A stretch of DNA of 64,000 nt from the NCBI GenBank assembly GCA_013138865.1, contig WTBY01000017.1, positions 62,001 through 126,000 of the forward strand, written 5' to 3'. The notes under the pieces were generated by a model. The model saw only the letters and a list, made by a program, of their open reading frames with translations. It was not told where the DNA came from and ran no database searches. Each line of letters starts with the position of its first letter. Within the stretch, counting starts at the first letter, position 1. A program made the position numbers and the translations under genes. Positions 27,144 through 35,262 of the stretch are shown here, piece by piece. Origin of the DNA: Helicobacteraceae bacterium (GTDB lineage Bacteria > Campylobacterota > Campylobacteria > Campylobacterales > Sulfurimonadaceae).

Positions 27144-28205
27144 CTCATTTTTTGCTAAATACTCTAAAAGCGTAGTAGCGTACGCTCCACGTGGAAGTGT
27201 AAAAGATAGCTCATAAAGTTTTTCAGTTGGAACATATTTATGTCTGATCTGCTTTGGAAAGATCCAAGCAAGTCTGCGATCACCAGATGCATTAACAGTT
27301 TTGTCGTCATACTTCTCTTCAAAGCGCAGTGCATCTTCTTTCGATCGCCAAATTTTTCCACCACATAATAGTCCAGTAGGAAGAAGTTTTTGCTCTTTGT
27401 ACGGTTTTCTTATACTTTGAAGATCCGTTACATTGATCCATTTGGTAGTTTTCATATCTTGCATTATGTCACCATTTAAAACCTTAAAGCGTCCCGCTTG
27501 ATTTTGCAATAGCTCTATTTGTTCATCATTAAAATTGTAAAGTTTTTTTAATTCACTATTCTCTAATGTAACAAGGTCTTCACTTAGTTTAACACGCTCA
27601 ACTAACCAGTCATTAAAAAGGTAGCTTTGGTAAGAGCTTGTAAGAAGTTTTTGCATTTTTTTATCACGTAGAGTAATCTCTTCATGCGCAATATCACGAC
27701 ACTTCTCAAAACTATCGCTATCTTTTCCAAAACGCTGATAACCAAAATAGTTTGGCATACCATTACGCATTATCTCATTCATCATCTCTTCTATTATGTC
27801 AGCATTTTTTTGATTCACTTTTTCTAGTGTGATCGTAAATTTATTAGCTTTTAGATCACCTATCTTAATAGCATCTTTACTAAGGTAAGTCTCTAAAATT
27901 GACATTTGCGGATGTGAGAAACCGTTTAAACGTTTAGAAAACTTTAGTGGTAAAGAGATGTACTGAATAGTTTGTGCAGACTTATCTTTAAGACCTGCGT
28001 AACCTATACGTTGGCACTCAGTATAATCCTCCAATATATCCAACATCTCTATGGTAGATATGTTACGTTTTTGGATCTTTATTACAAGATGAGAGCCTTT
28101 TTCGCTCTCGACACTAGTTGTTAACTCTTCAACTTTAAAACTATCTCTATTTTGGTTAAATGAGAACTTTGCTGATGGATAATTGTTTGTATAATATCTT
28201 TTCAT
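27132..28205 (-). CDS. truD: tRNA pseudouridine(13) synthase TruD
   Basis: The 357-residue protein carries the catalytic Asp in GYAGLKDKSAQTIQY near residue 73, the TruD motif PNYFGYQRFGKDSD, LTSSYQSYLFNDWL and LLPTGLLCGGKIW. It converts U13 of glutamate tRNA to pseudouridine. It lies 18 bases after the perR gene on the same strand and may be read through from it. Confidence 0.93.
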   Translation of the reverse strand: MKRYYTNNYPSAKFSFNQNRDSFKVEELTTSVESEKGSHLVIKIQKRNISTIEMLDILEDYTECQRIGYAGLKDKSAQTIQYISLPLKFSKRLNGFSHPQMSILETYLSKDAIKIGDLKANKFTITLEKVNQKNADIIEEMMNEIMRNGMPNYFGYQRFGKDSDSFEKCRDIAHEEITLRDKKMQKLLTSSYQSYLFNDWLVERVKLSEDLVTLENSELKKLYNFNDEQIELLQNQAGRFKVLNGDIMQDMKTTKWINVTDLQSIRKPYKEQKLLPTGLLCGGKIWRSKEDALRFEEKYDDKTVNASGDRRLAWIFPKQIRHKYVPTEKLYELSFTLPRGAYATTLLEYLAKNELSR

Positions 28206-28223
28206 GTACGAAGTATATCTAAT

Positions 28224-28637
28224 TTACTTGCTACACTCAGGACATACTCCATTTAAAACTATTGCACTCTCATTTAAAGTAAAATTACTTATTTGCGAAG
28301 CGCTTCTAAGAAGCTCCTCTGTTTGAAGTTGAATATCTACTATTTTATTACATTTAGAACAGACTATATGAGAGTGTTGTGCTTTATTTAGTTCATAAAC
28401 ACTCTTTTGTTTAGGAATTTTTACCTCTTTTATAAAAACTCGCTCCAGCATAATTTTTATATTTTTATAAATAGTTGCAACTGAAATTGTTGGAAACTCT
28501 TGTGAGACTAAAAAATATAGTTCATCAACATTCATATGCCCATGTATATCTAAACAGTTAGCTATACATAACCTTTGTGGTGTAGCTTTTAAATTGTATT
28601 TTAATAAATTATTTTTTATTTCTAGAATATTTTTCAT
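28224..28637 (-). CDS. perR: Fur-family peroxide/iron regulator, PerR-like
   Basis: The likely start is the ATG at 28637 (MKNILEIKNN), giving 137 residues; a GTG 15 bases upstream lies inside the promoter -10 box. The winged-helix part has LKATPQRLCIANCL and FPTISVATIYKNIKIML; the metal-binding part has QHSHIVCSKCNKIVDI and GVCPECSK, the two CxxC pairs of the structural zinc site. Its gene is divergent from a cytochrome c peroxidase-desulforubrerythrin operon, with a 21-bp palindrome between. That context favours PerR over Fur. It would repress both sides until peroxide oxidises its iron site. Confidence 0.87.
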   Translation of the reverse strand: MKNILEIKNNLLKYNLKATPQRLCIANCLDIHGHMNVDELYFLVSQEFPTISVATIYKNIKIMLERVFIKEVKIPKQKSVYELNKAQHSHIVCSKCNKIVDIQLQTEELLRSASQISNFTLNESAIVLNGVCPECSK

Positions 28638-28643
28638 ATTGGT

Positions 28644-28649
28644 ATTATA
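28644..28649 (-). promoter_or_regulatory. -10 box immediately before perR (leaderless candidate)
   Basis: On the minus strand TGTATAAT gives an extended -10 box, followed by six bases (accaat) and the perR ATG. No ribosome site is present. The operator at 28661-28681 would then lie across the -35 region, fitting autorepression. Confidence 0.5.
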
Positions 28650-28660
28650 CACTAATTATT

Positions 28661-28681
28661 AAAGGATAATTATTATCCTTT
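28661..28681. promoter_or_regulatory. PerR operator between perR and the peroxidase gene
   Basis: A perfect palindrome with 10-bp arms AAAGGATAAT and ATTATCCTTT around one T. The core ATAATTATTAT is shared with the site at 13585. It lies 24 bases upstream of the perR start and 47 bases upstream of the peroxidase start, covering the -35 region of both. A second small inverted repeat (AGTAGA-tt-TCTACT, 28683-28696) follows directly. Confidence 0.75.
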
Positions 28682-28727
28682 AAGTAGATTTCTACTAAAA
28701 TACTAAACTTAAAATAAAAGGTCATAT

Positions 28728-29741
28728 ATGAAAATATTAACGCTAGCCGCATTAAGCGCAACTATCTTAATGGCATCTCCATTAATCAAACAAGCAACCG
28801 ATGCTGGACTAAAACCAATCCCTGCCGATCCAATTGAGTTATTAAAACTTATTGATAATCCTGCTAACCCTATTACTTACAAAAAAGCAGAACTAGGAAA
28901 AAAATTATTTTTTGATCCACGTCTTTCAAAAAGTAATTTAATTAGCTGTAATACTTGTCACAACTTAGCAACAGGTGGCGATGATGGTGTAAGTGCTGCG
29001 ATCGGTCATGGTTGGACTGCAAACCCTCACCATTTAAACTCTCCTACAGTATATAATGCAGTATTTTTCTCATCACAATTTTGGGATGGTCGTGATCCTC
29101 ACTTAGAAAAACAAGCACAAGGTCCTATACAAGCAGGTCCTGAGATGGCATCTACAAAAGATCATGTAGTAAATACAGTAACTTCAATGCCTGCTTATGT
29201 TGAAGAGTTTAAAAAAGCATATGGTAAATATGTAAAAATTAATTTTGAAAAAGTAACAGATACTATTGCACTTTTTGAGCGTACACTTGTAACTCCATCT
29301 GCTTACGATAAATTTTTAAATGGAAATGATTCAGCACTTAACAGTGAAGAGAAAAAAGGTCTTAAAACTTTTATAGATAAAGGTTGTGCAACTTGTCATA
29401 CAGGTATAGCTCTTGGTGGTGATATGAATGCATTCCAAGTAACAGCTAAGTATAAATTTGCAGACGTTGGTGACTTTAAAGGTGATGAAAATTCACTTGT
29501 TAAAGTACCTACACTTCGTAACATTACTGAAACAGCTCCATATTTTCATAATGGTGCAATTTGGAGTCTAAAAGATGCTATAATCGAAATGGGAAGAATT
29601 CAGTTAGGACAAGAGATTAGCGAAGAAGAAGCTAAATCAATTGAAACATTTTTTGGTGCTTTAAATGGTAAAAAACCAGAGGTTAAATACCCTCAACTAC
29701 CAGTTCGCTCAGCGACAACACCAAAACCAAATATGAACTAA
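28728..29741 (+). CDS. ccpA: Di-haem cytochrome c peroxidase
   Basis: The 337-residue protein has a signal peptide and two haem-binding motifs, SCNTCHNL near residue 73 and GCATCHTG near 221. Also typical of bacterial CcpA/MauG-type peroxidases are KKLFFDPRLSKSNLISCNTC (one unit from the first haem), NSPTVYNAVFFSSQFWDGRD (second signature) and VPTLRNITETAPYFHNG. It reduces hydrogen peroxide in the periplasm with electrons from cytochrome c. AAAGG lies before the ATG. It is divergent from perR with the operator in between, and 13 bases before the desulforubrerythrin gene. Confidence 0.96.
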   Translation: MKILTLAALSATILMASPLIKQATDAGLKPIPADPIELLKLIDNPANPITYKKAELGKKLFFDPRLSKSNLISCNTCHNLATGGDDGVSAAIGHGWTANPHHLNSPTVYNAVFFSSQFWDGRDPHLEKQAQGPIQAGPEMASTKDHVVNTVTSMPAYVEEFKKAYGKYVKINFEKVTDTIALFERTLVTPSAYDKFLNGNDSALNSEEKKGLKTFIDKGCATCHTGIALGGDMNAFQVTAKYKFADVGDFKGDENSLVKVPTLRNITETAPYFHNGAIWSLKDAIIEMGRIQLGQEISEEEAKSIETFFGALNGKKPEVKYPQLPVRSATTPKPNMN

Positions 29742-29754
29742 ATAAGGATCTAAA

Positions 29755-30414
29755 ATGAGACAGTACGAAACTTTTAAATGTAATAAGTGTGGGAATATAG
29801 TAGAAGTACAAAATGTTGGTGGAGGAACTCTTAGCTGTTGTGGTGAAGATATGAACATGATTACTGAGAACTTAACAGTTGTTAATTTATTAAAAGCATT
29901 TGCTGGTGAGTCTCAGGCTAGAAACAAATATGAATACTTCGCAAAAGTTGCACAAAAAGAGGGCTATAGAGCTATCGCTGCACACTTTCAAAGAGCTGCA
30001 AACAACGAGAGAAAACATGCAAAGATGGAGTTAGCTCTTGCTAATAAAATTACTTCAAACTCAGACAATGAGTTTGGAAATACTATTGAAAACTTAAAAG
30101 CTGCAATGGCTGGTGAGAACTATGAACAAGTAACAATGTACCCAGACTTCGCAGCAATTGCAAAAGAAGATGGAAACAATGAAGCTGCTCGTCTGTTTAA
30201 AGCCATAGGTAAAGTAGAAGTTGAACATGAAAAAATGTACAAAAAACTACTTGAACGCTTAGAGAGTGGAAAAGAGTTTGTTAGTGATGATGAAGATGAA
30301 GCTTGGATCTGCGAAGAGTGTGGACATATTCACTATGGTAAAAAAGCACTAGATGTTTGTCCAGTATGTAAACATCCACAAGCATTCCAATCACGCCTAA
30401 ATGACTTTAAATAG
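29755..30414 (+). CDS. rbr: Desulforubrerythrin (three-domain rubrerythrin)
   Basis: The 219-residue protein has three metal domains. The N-terminus is desulforedoxin-like (FKCNKCGNIVEVQN...LSCCGEDM). The middle is the rubrerythrin di-iron four-helix bundle (AGESQARNKYEYFAKVA, NERKHAKMELAL, KVEVEHEKMYKKLL). The C-terminus is a rubredoxin (WICEECGHIHYG, DVCPVCKHP). The same order is known from the C. jejuni protein called desulforubrerythrin or Rrc. It detoxifies peroxide in the cytosol. It follows the peroxidase gene and probably shares PerR control. Confidence 0.93.
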   Translation: MRQYETFKCNKCGNIVEVQNVGGGTLSCCGEDMNMITENLTVVNLLKAFAGESQARNKYEYFAKVAQKEGYRAIAAHFQRAANNERKHAKMELALANKITSNSDNEFGNTIENLKAAMAGENYEQVTMYPDFAAIAKEDGNNEAARLFKAIGKVEVEHEKMYKKLLERLESGKEFVSDDEDEAWICEECGHIHYGKKALDVCPVCKHPQAFQSRLNDFK

Positions 30415-31929
30415 GTGTTAAATAGTATAATTCTTACAACACTTAACGCCCGTTTCACGCATAGTGCGATCGGGCTTAGGTACTTATATGCAAATCTGCA
30501 TGAACTACAACAAAACAGCCAAATTTTAGAATTTAATATAAACGACAACGTAAATGATATAGCTGAAAAACTTTTAGAAAAAAAACCTAAAATTATAGGT
30601 ATTGGTGTCTATATTTGGAATGCTTTACAAGTAGCGGAGTTAGTTGAGATCATAAAGATGATTTCACCTGATACTGTTATAGTTTTAGGTGGACCTGAGG
30701 TTAGCTACGAGCCATTTCGAGTAAATTTTGACAAAGCTGATTTTATAGTTCAAGGTGAAGGTGAAACTCAATTTTATGAACTTTGTAAAAATATTTTAGA
30801 AGAAAAAGAGATTGAGCAGAGAGTATTAAAAGCAAAACTACAAGATATAACTTCACTCAAACTACCTTATGAGTTCTACAACGATCAAGATATACAACAC
30901 CGCTACATTTATGTTGAAGCGAGTCGTGGTTGTCCATTTAAGTGCGAGTTTTGTCTTAGTTCAATTGACGAGAAAGTTCGCTATTTTGACTTAGACCTTA
31001 TTTTAGAAGAGTATGAGAAGTTATGGCAAAAAGGTGTAAGAGCTTTTAAATTTATCGATCGAACTTTTAATCTGAATATGCGTTATGCGATCGCAATACT
31101 TGACTTTTTTCTCTCTAAAGATGAAGAGTACTTTTTACACTTTGAAGTTATACCTGACTCCTTTCCTTCAACTATAAAAGAGAAATTAAAACTATTTAAA
31201 CCTGCTTCACTTCAACTAGAAATAGGAATACAAACTCTAAACGAAGATGTTGCACATAAAATAAATAGGCCACTAAATATGGCTAAAATAGAGCAAAATA
31301 TTAAATTTTTAGAAGAGCATACAAATGCACATATGCACTTAGATCTTATTATAGGTCTGCCAAGTGAGAGCATTGAGAGCTTTGGAGCTAATTTGAATAA
31401 GCTGGTCTCAATGAGCAGTTGTGAAATACAGTTGGGAGTTCTCAAAAAACTCTCTGGAACCAGCCTCAGTAGACATGACATAGAGTATGAGATGAAATAC
31501 TCAAGCCTACCACCGTATGAAATTTTACAAAATAGCCAAATAAGTTATCTGCAAATGCAAAAACTAAAACGCTTTACAAGATTTTGGGATCTACTTTATA
31601 ATAGTGGAAACTTTAAAAACTCTATAAAACTTTTATGGGCCAATAAAGATATCTACAGAGGTTTTTACAACTTTAGCGAATGGATATATATTCAAACAGA
31701 TTCAACTTGGAAAATTTCTCTTGATCGTCTAGCAGAGCTTCTTTATAACTATTTAACAGAAGAGTTAAGTAGCGATCATGTCAGTAGTGCTAAAACAATT
31801 TTCGATGATATTATGAAGCATGGTGGAAGAAAAGTTCCTAAGTTTTTAAAGCCATTTAGATTTGAGCATGAAAATCATGCAACAGCTAATAAAAAGTTAT
31901 TAAAAAGACAAAGTGCTAGAGCAGAATAA
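30415..31929 (+). CDS. B12-binding-domain radical SAM protein
   Basis: The 504-residue protein starts at a GTG directly after the preceding TAG. The first 140 residues are a cobalamin-binding-like Rossmann domain (IILTTLNARFTHSAIGLRYL, GIGVYIWNALQVAELV, VLGGPEVSY). A radical SAM domain follows with EASRGCPFKCEFCLSS near residue 172, whose three Cys bind the [4Fe-4S] cluster, then LQLEIGIQTLN and DLIIGLPSES. The C-terminal part looks like DUF4080. The substrate is unknown; related proteins are methyltransferases or methylthiotransferases. The B12 loop lacks the classic DxHxxG, so B12 may bind base-off without a His ligand, or not at all. Confidence 0.88.
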   Translation: MLNSIILTTLNARFTHSAIGLRYLYANLHELQQNSQILEFNINDNVNDIAEKLLEKKPKIIGIGVYIWNALQVAELVEIIKMISPDTVIVLGGPEVSYEPFRVNFDKADFIVQGEGETQFYELCKNILEEKEIEQRVLKAKLQDITSLKLPYEFYNDQDIQHRYIYVEASRGCPFKCEFCLSSIDEKVRYFDLDLILEEYEKLWQKGVRAFKFIDRTFNLNMRYAIAILDFFLSKDEEYFLHFEVIPDSFPSTIKEKLKLFKPASLQLEIGIQTLNEDVAHKINRPLNMAKIEQNIKFLEEHTNAHMHLDLIIGLPSESIESFGANLNKLVSMSSCEIQLGVLKKLSGTSLSRHDIEYEMKYSSLPPYEILQNSQISYLQMQKLKRFTRFWDLLYNSGNFKNSIKLLWANKDIYRGFYNFSEWIYIQTDSTWKISLDRLAELLYNYLTEELSSDHVSSAKTIFDDIMKHGGRKVPKFLKPFRFEHENHATANKKLLKRQSARAE

Positions 31930-31940
31930 CTAACTAATTT

Positions 31941-31957
31941 TTGGCATATATATTGCT
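31941..31957 (+). promoter_or_regulatory. Sigma54 (RpoN) promoter
   Basis: TTGGCATATATATTGCT has GG and GC exactly 11 bases apart (GG at 31943-31944, GC at 31955-31956), as sigma54 requires, and matches the consensus TGGCA-N6-TTGCT. Transcription would begin near 31968, 16 bases before the ATG of the helical protein, leaving its AAAGGA ribosome site in the mRNA. Confidence 0.75.
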
Positions 31958-31983
31958 CTACTCCTTTAATAAAAGGAAATAAT

Positions 31984-32676
31984 ATGCAAATTGTAACAAA
32001 TACAACACCTTTTCAAACAAATAAATTTACTAACCCTTATGATGAGATCATAGCCAAACAAACTAAACCAGATAACGATATTCAAAGAAATGAGACTCAT
32101 ATTCAAGACAGTGTAGTAATTTCAAAAGAAGCACTATCTCACTCAAGAAGAGATGACCTATATAAAGAGATAGACGATATTTTTAAGACCTCATTAAATG
32201 AAAATGAGTTTTCAAAGATGCAAGAGCTTTATAAAACCATAGATAAAGAGTTTGCTAATGAACTTCATGGTGCTAAAGAGAACAATAAAATTGACAGCCT
32301 TTTAGGTGACTTAGATGCTATTTTAGAAAAAGCAGAGTCTAAGATGAGTGGATCACAAATGTCACTTCTTAACTCTTTACAAGCTGAATTAGATACACTA
32401 ACACAGAAAGAAGATGCTAAAACATTAAATCAAGAGCATGATGAACTTCTTTACTCTACGCTAGATGCAAAAGAGAAAAAAGAGATTGATGGTTTAAATA
32501 ACTCTATTAAAGAGATCTTTAATGGTAGTGAACTCTCCGTTGAAAAAAGAGATGAAGTTGAAAAACTATTTAGTTCATTAGATGACATTTTAAATACCTC
32601 TTACTCTAGACTGAGTCAAGAAGATCAACAAACAATAGATACTCTTGATCGTGAAATAGACTCTTTGAATCTTTAA
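31984..32676 (+). CDS. Acidic helical-repeat protein under a sigma54 promoter
   Basis: The 230-residue protein has a polar N-terminal 50 residues containing IQDSVVISKEALSHS, reminiscent of the N-termini of small flagellar regulators and rod/hook proteins. Then come several related helical units: LYKEIDDIFKTSLNENEFSKM, given as LYKEIDDIF-KTSL; LGDLDAILEKAESKMS; LNNSIKEIFNGSELSVE; LFSSLDDILNTSYSRLS. Each joins a D/E-rich helix with I-F/L to an S/E loop. There are no Cys, membrane segments or signal peptide. The sigma54 promoter and the known sigma54 control of mid-class flagellar genes in this phylum suggest a flagellar role. Family not recognised. Confidence 0.7.
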   Translation: MQIVTNTTPFQTNKFTNPYDEIIAKQTKPDNDIQRNETHIQDSVVISKEALSHSRRDDLYKEIDDIFKTSLNENEFSKMQELYKTIDKEFANELHGAKENNKIDSLLGDLDAILEKAESKMSGSQMSLLNSLQAELDTLTQKEDAKTLNQEHDELLYSTLDAKEKKEIDGLNNSIKEIFNGSELSVEKRDEVEKLFSSLDDILNTSYSRLSQEDQQTIDTLDREIDSLNL

Positions 32677-32690
32677 AAAGGATACAATAA

Positions 32691-33047
32691 ATGAATAAAA
32701 TTACTATATGGCATAACCCACGCTGTTCTAAATCACGTGAAGCGAAAGCTATACTTGATGATACAAAACATGAAGTAGAAGTAGTAGAGTATTTAAAAGA
32801 TACATTTAGTTGTGATGAATTAATTCATATTATGGAACTACTTGGCGTTACTGATATTAGGGATATGCTACGCAAAAAAGAGAGTGAATATACAGAGTTT
32901 GATCTTGCTAATAGCGGTTTGACTCAAAACGAGATTATTAATATGGTTATTGCTAACCCTAAGTTACTAGAGAGACCAATAATTATTAAAGGTGACAGAG
33001 CTGTGATCGCTCGACCAATGGAAAATTTAACAGACTTACTTAAGTAA
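32691..33047 (+). CDS. ArsC-family thioredoxin-fold protein (arsenate reductase-like)
   Basis: The 118-residue protein has the ArsC active-site loop WHNPRCSKSREA with Cys12, then VVEYLKDTF, LLGVTDIRDMLRKKESEY and NPKLLERPIIIKGDRAVIARP, which includes the family's RP-I motif. It belongs to the glutaredoxin-dependent ArsC/YfgD group. No other arsenic gene is near, so a true arsenate reductase is not certain and a general redox role is possible. AAAGGA lies before the ATG. It and the convergent desaturase gene are only five bases apart. Confidence 0.85.
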   Translation: MNKITIWHNPRCSKSREAKAILDDTKHEVEVVEYLKDTFSCDELIHIMELLGVTDIRDMLRKKESEYTEFDLANSGLTQNEIINMVIANPKLLERPIIIKGDRAVIARPMENLTDLLK

Positions 33048-33052
33048 GTGTG

Positions 33053-34222
33053 TTAAATTCCATCTACACGAAGAAGTTTAGTTTTTCCTACCATTAAATC
33101 TGCTGTCATTTTTATACGTTTAAATACACTCTCTTGACGATACTCTAAGTTATGCTTAGCGCAAACTTCTTTTACGATCGGCTGCATAGCTTGGTATTGT
33201 GAAAGTGGAAGTTTAGGAAAAAGATGGTGTTCTACTTGGTAGTTTAGGAAACCATGTGCAAAATCAATTAGGTCTGAACCTGTATTATAGTTAACACTTC
33301 CCATAATTTGACGTAAATAGAACTCACCTTGTGACTTATGAGGTTCACTAAACTGGTAAATATCTTCTGCAGAGTGATTTGGTACAATCACTAAAAAAGA
33401 CCATGCGTTAGCTATTAAATCTGCTATTAAAATAATTAGAAATGCACTCCATACAGCTTCTAAACCTAATGGTAAGAATAGAAATGGAAGAACTATAAAG
33501 TTAACTATTCCGTAAGGAAGATAGTACTCAGTCCATAAAATATAACCATTTTTAGTAAATACACTTATATTATAGGTAGTTACCTCTGGCTCTTTTCTTT
33601 TTCTACGCTCTTTATTTTCTAAAATTCTTAAAGTATTTGGCGCATAATAAGTTATTTTCCATACTGCTGAGAATAACCATACAAATGCATATTTAAGAAA
33701 CATAGGAATTTTCGCTTGCGCTAACCAAACCATATTTTTTTCTACATTATCTGGATCATCTACTTCACCTAAGTGATAGTGGTGCATAATGTTATGCTCA
33801 TACTCCCAAGCTTCTGGTTTAATCCAGTCCAACCAGTGTATATATCTATTTATACCACCTTTTGCGTAACCTTTTTGAGTATATTTTTCAGGTATATTGG
33901 GAACTTTATCATACGCACCATGTAAAATAGGGTGAGAGACGTTTGCCCATCTTCCAACATTTCCAACGCCTATTAAAATAGCAGCGATCAGTGCAGGTAG
34001 CCAAAACTTAAACCCCATAAGACCTGATGTTGCCTCAACTGCAGTAACCGTAAAAATAAGAAAGAAACCCAAATATGTAGCTATTGAACTCCATCTTTCC
34101 ATCTTTAATACATGATTAAAATCTTCTTGCGTTGGCGCGCCTATCTTTTCTGTTATAGCTTCTATATCTATTTGAAGTTGTTCTTTGTTTACATCTTCAT
34201 ATTTAGCGTATGTATGTGACAA
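33053..34222 (-). CDS. Membrane fatty acid desaturase
   Basis: The 389-residue protein has three histidine boxes: HPILH near residue 99, HNIMHHYH near 144 and QVEHHLFPKLP near 330. It also has four or more hydrophobic segments. The last box with Gln is typical of the front-end/DesA-type group. It would insert a double bond into acyl chains of membrane lipids using oxygen and electrons from ferredoxin or cytochrome b5-like donors. The start is TTG at 34222 with AAGGA six bases upstream. It stands alone, convergent with the ArsC-like gene. Confidence 0.87.
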   Translation of the reverse strand: MSHTYAKYEDVNKEQLQIDIEAITEKIGAPTQEDFNHVLKMERWSSIATYLGFFLIFTVTAVEATSGLMGFKFWLPALIAAILIGVGNVGRWANVSHPILHGAYDKVPNIPEKYTQKGYAKGGINRYIHWLDWIKPEAWEYEHNIMHHYHLGEVDDPDNVEKNMVWLAQAKIPMFLKYAFVWLFSAVWKITYYAPNTLRILENKERRKRKEPEVTTYNISVFTKNGYILWTEYYLPYGIVNFIVLPFLFLPLGLEAVWSAFLIILIADLIANAWSFLVIVPNHSAEDIYQFSEPHKSQGEFYLRQIMGSVNYNTGSDLIDFAHGFLNYQVEHHLFPKLPLSQYQAMQPIVKEVCAKHNLEYRQESVFKRIKMTADLMVGKTKLLRVDGI

Positions 34223-34346
34223 TATTTTTCCTTAATGTACAAATTATATTTGTTATTTTTATATATTATATTTGCAATTATAGTAGACTATATTTATAAA
34301 AACATTTATTTAAGTAAAAATATTTGGAAAAAGTTAAGATTGTTAC

Positions 34347-34393
34347 AGTTAAGCTTAAAAGTAACTTTATCTAAGCTACTTTTAAGCTTAACT
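34347..34393 (+). promoter_or_regulatory. Long inverted repeat in the rplM leader
   Basis: Perfect 17-bp arms, AGTTAAGCTTAAAAGTA (34347-34363) and TACTTTTAAGCTTAACT (34377-34393), with a 13-base loop, end 41 bases before the rplM ATG. As RNA this makes a strong hairpin, a candidate for ribosomal-protein feedback or attenuation. No T-run follows, so a simple terminator is less likely. The rest of the 212-base spacer is AT-rich. Confidence 0.6.
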
Positions 34394-34434
34394 AACTATA
34401 CTGCCATCACTAATTAAATAAAAGGACAATTACG

Positions 34435-34857
34435 ATGAAATTTACAAAAATCGCAACTGCTGAGCAGATTGAACGTAAATGGGTTTTAATAGATGCAGAA
34501 GGTAAAACTTTTGGTCGTATTATTACTGAAGTAGCAACTATACTTCGTGGAAAAAACAAACCATGTTTTACTCCAAATATTGACTGTGGAGACTTTGTAG
34601 TAATTGTTAATGCTACTAAAGCAGTTTTTAAAGGTGCTGGTAAAATTGCTAATAAAGAGTATTTTTCACATTCAGGTTACTTCGGTAGTACTAAAAGTGT
34701 TAAAATGATGGACTTATTAGAAAATAATCCTGAGAAACTATTCAAACTAGCTACTCGTGGTATGCTTCCAAAGACAACTCTTGGTCGTCATATGCTTAAA
34801 AAATTAAAAATATATGCAGGTGCTGAGCATCCTCACACTGCACAACTTAGTAAGTAA
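34435..34857 (+). CDS. rplM: 50S ribosomal protein L13
   Basis: The 140-residue protein shows L13 motifs: RKWVLIDAEGKTFGRIITEV, LRGKNKPCFTPNIDCGDFVV, the YFSHSGYFG segment and RGMLPKTTLGRHMLKKLKIY followed by GAEHPH. It is an early-assembling part of the large subunit. It is ten bases upstream of rpsI, the usual pairing. AAAGGA lies nine bases before the ATG. A long inverted repeat lies in its leader. Confidence 0.99.
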   Translation: MKFTKIATAEQIERKWVLIDAEGKTFGRIITEVATILRGKNKPCFTPNIDCGDFVVIVNATKAVFKGAGKIANKEYFSHSGYFGSTKSVKMMDLLENNPEKLFKLATRGMLPKTTLGRHMLKKLKIYAGAEHPHTAQLSK

Positions 34858-34866
34858 GGATAACTG

Positions 34867-35256
34867 ATGGCAAAAATATATGCAACAGGTAAAAGAAAAG
34901 CTTCTATCGCTAAAGTTTGGTTAACTCCAGGTACTGGTACAATCACAATCAATGGTCTTTCATTAGATGCATGGTTAGGTGGACTTGAAGCTAAAAAGCT
35001 TCGTGTTAAACAACCATTAGCTCTAACTAAACAAGACACTGCAGTTGATATTGTAGCTTCTACTTTAGGTGGTGGTTTTGGTGGTCAAGCTGATGCACTA
35101 CGTCATGGTATCTCTAAAGCTCTAGTTGAGTTTGATGAGAGTTTAAGAGCTGTTCTTAAGCCTTACGGTATGCTAACTCGTGATTCACGTGTTGTTGAGC
35201 GTAAGAAACCAGGTAGAAGAAAAGCTCGTCGTTCACCTCAGTTCTCAAAACGTTAA
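34867..35256 (+). CDS. rpsI: 30S ribosomal protein S9
   Basis: The 129-residue protein matches S9: [45 protein letters not shown]-like [19 protein letters not shown] and the C-terminal RRSPQFSKR whose basic tail contacts tRNA in the P site. It is co-transcribed with rplM; AAGGA lies before the ATG. A chain of three hairpins follows the stop. Confidence 0.99.
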   Translation: MAKIYATGKRKASIAKVWLTPGTGTITINGLSLDAWLGGLEAKKLRVKQPLALTKQDTAVDIVASTLGGGFGGQADALRHGISKALVEFDESLRAVLKPYGMLTRDSRVVERKKPGRRKARRSPQFSKR

Positions 35257-35262
35257 TAAGTC

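Noticed and set aside
31962-31977. TCCTTT-aata-AAAGGA hairpin that could hide the ribosome site of the helical-repeat gene
   Set aside because: With transcription starting near 31968 from the sigma54 promoter the left arm would not be in the mRNA.
34235-34417. 60-codon ORF with hydrophobic start in front of rplM
   Set aside because: No ribosome site, made of very AT-rich sequence, and its 3' part is the perfect inverted repeat of the rplM leader; palindromic and AT-rich bias explains the open frame.
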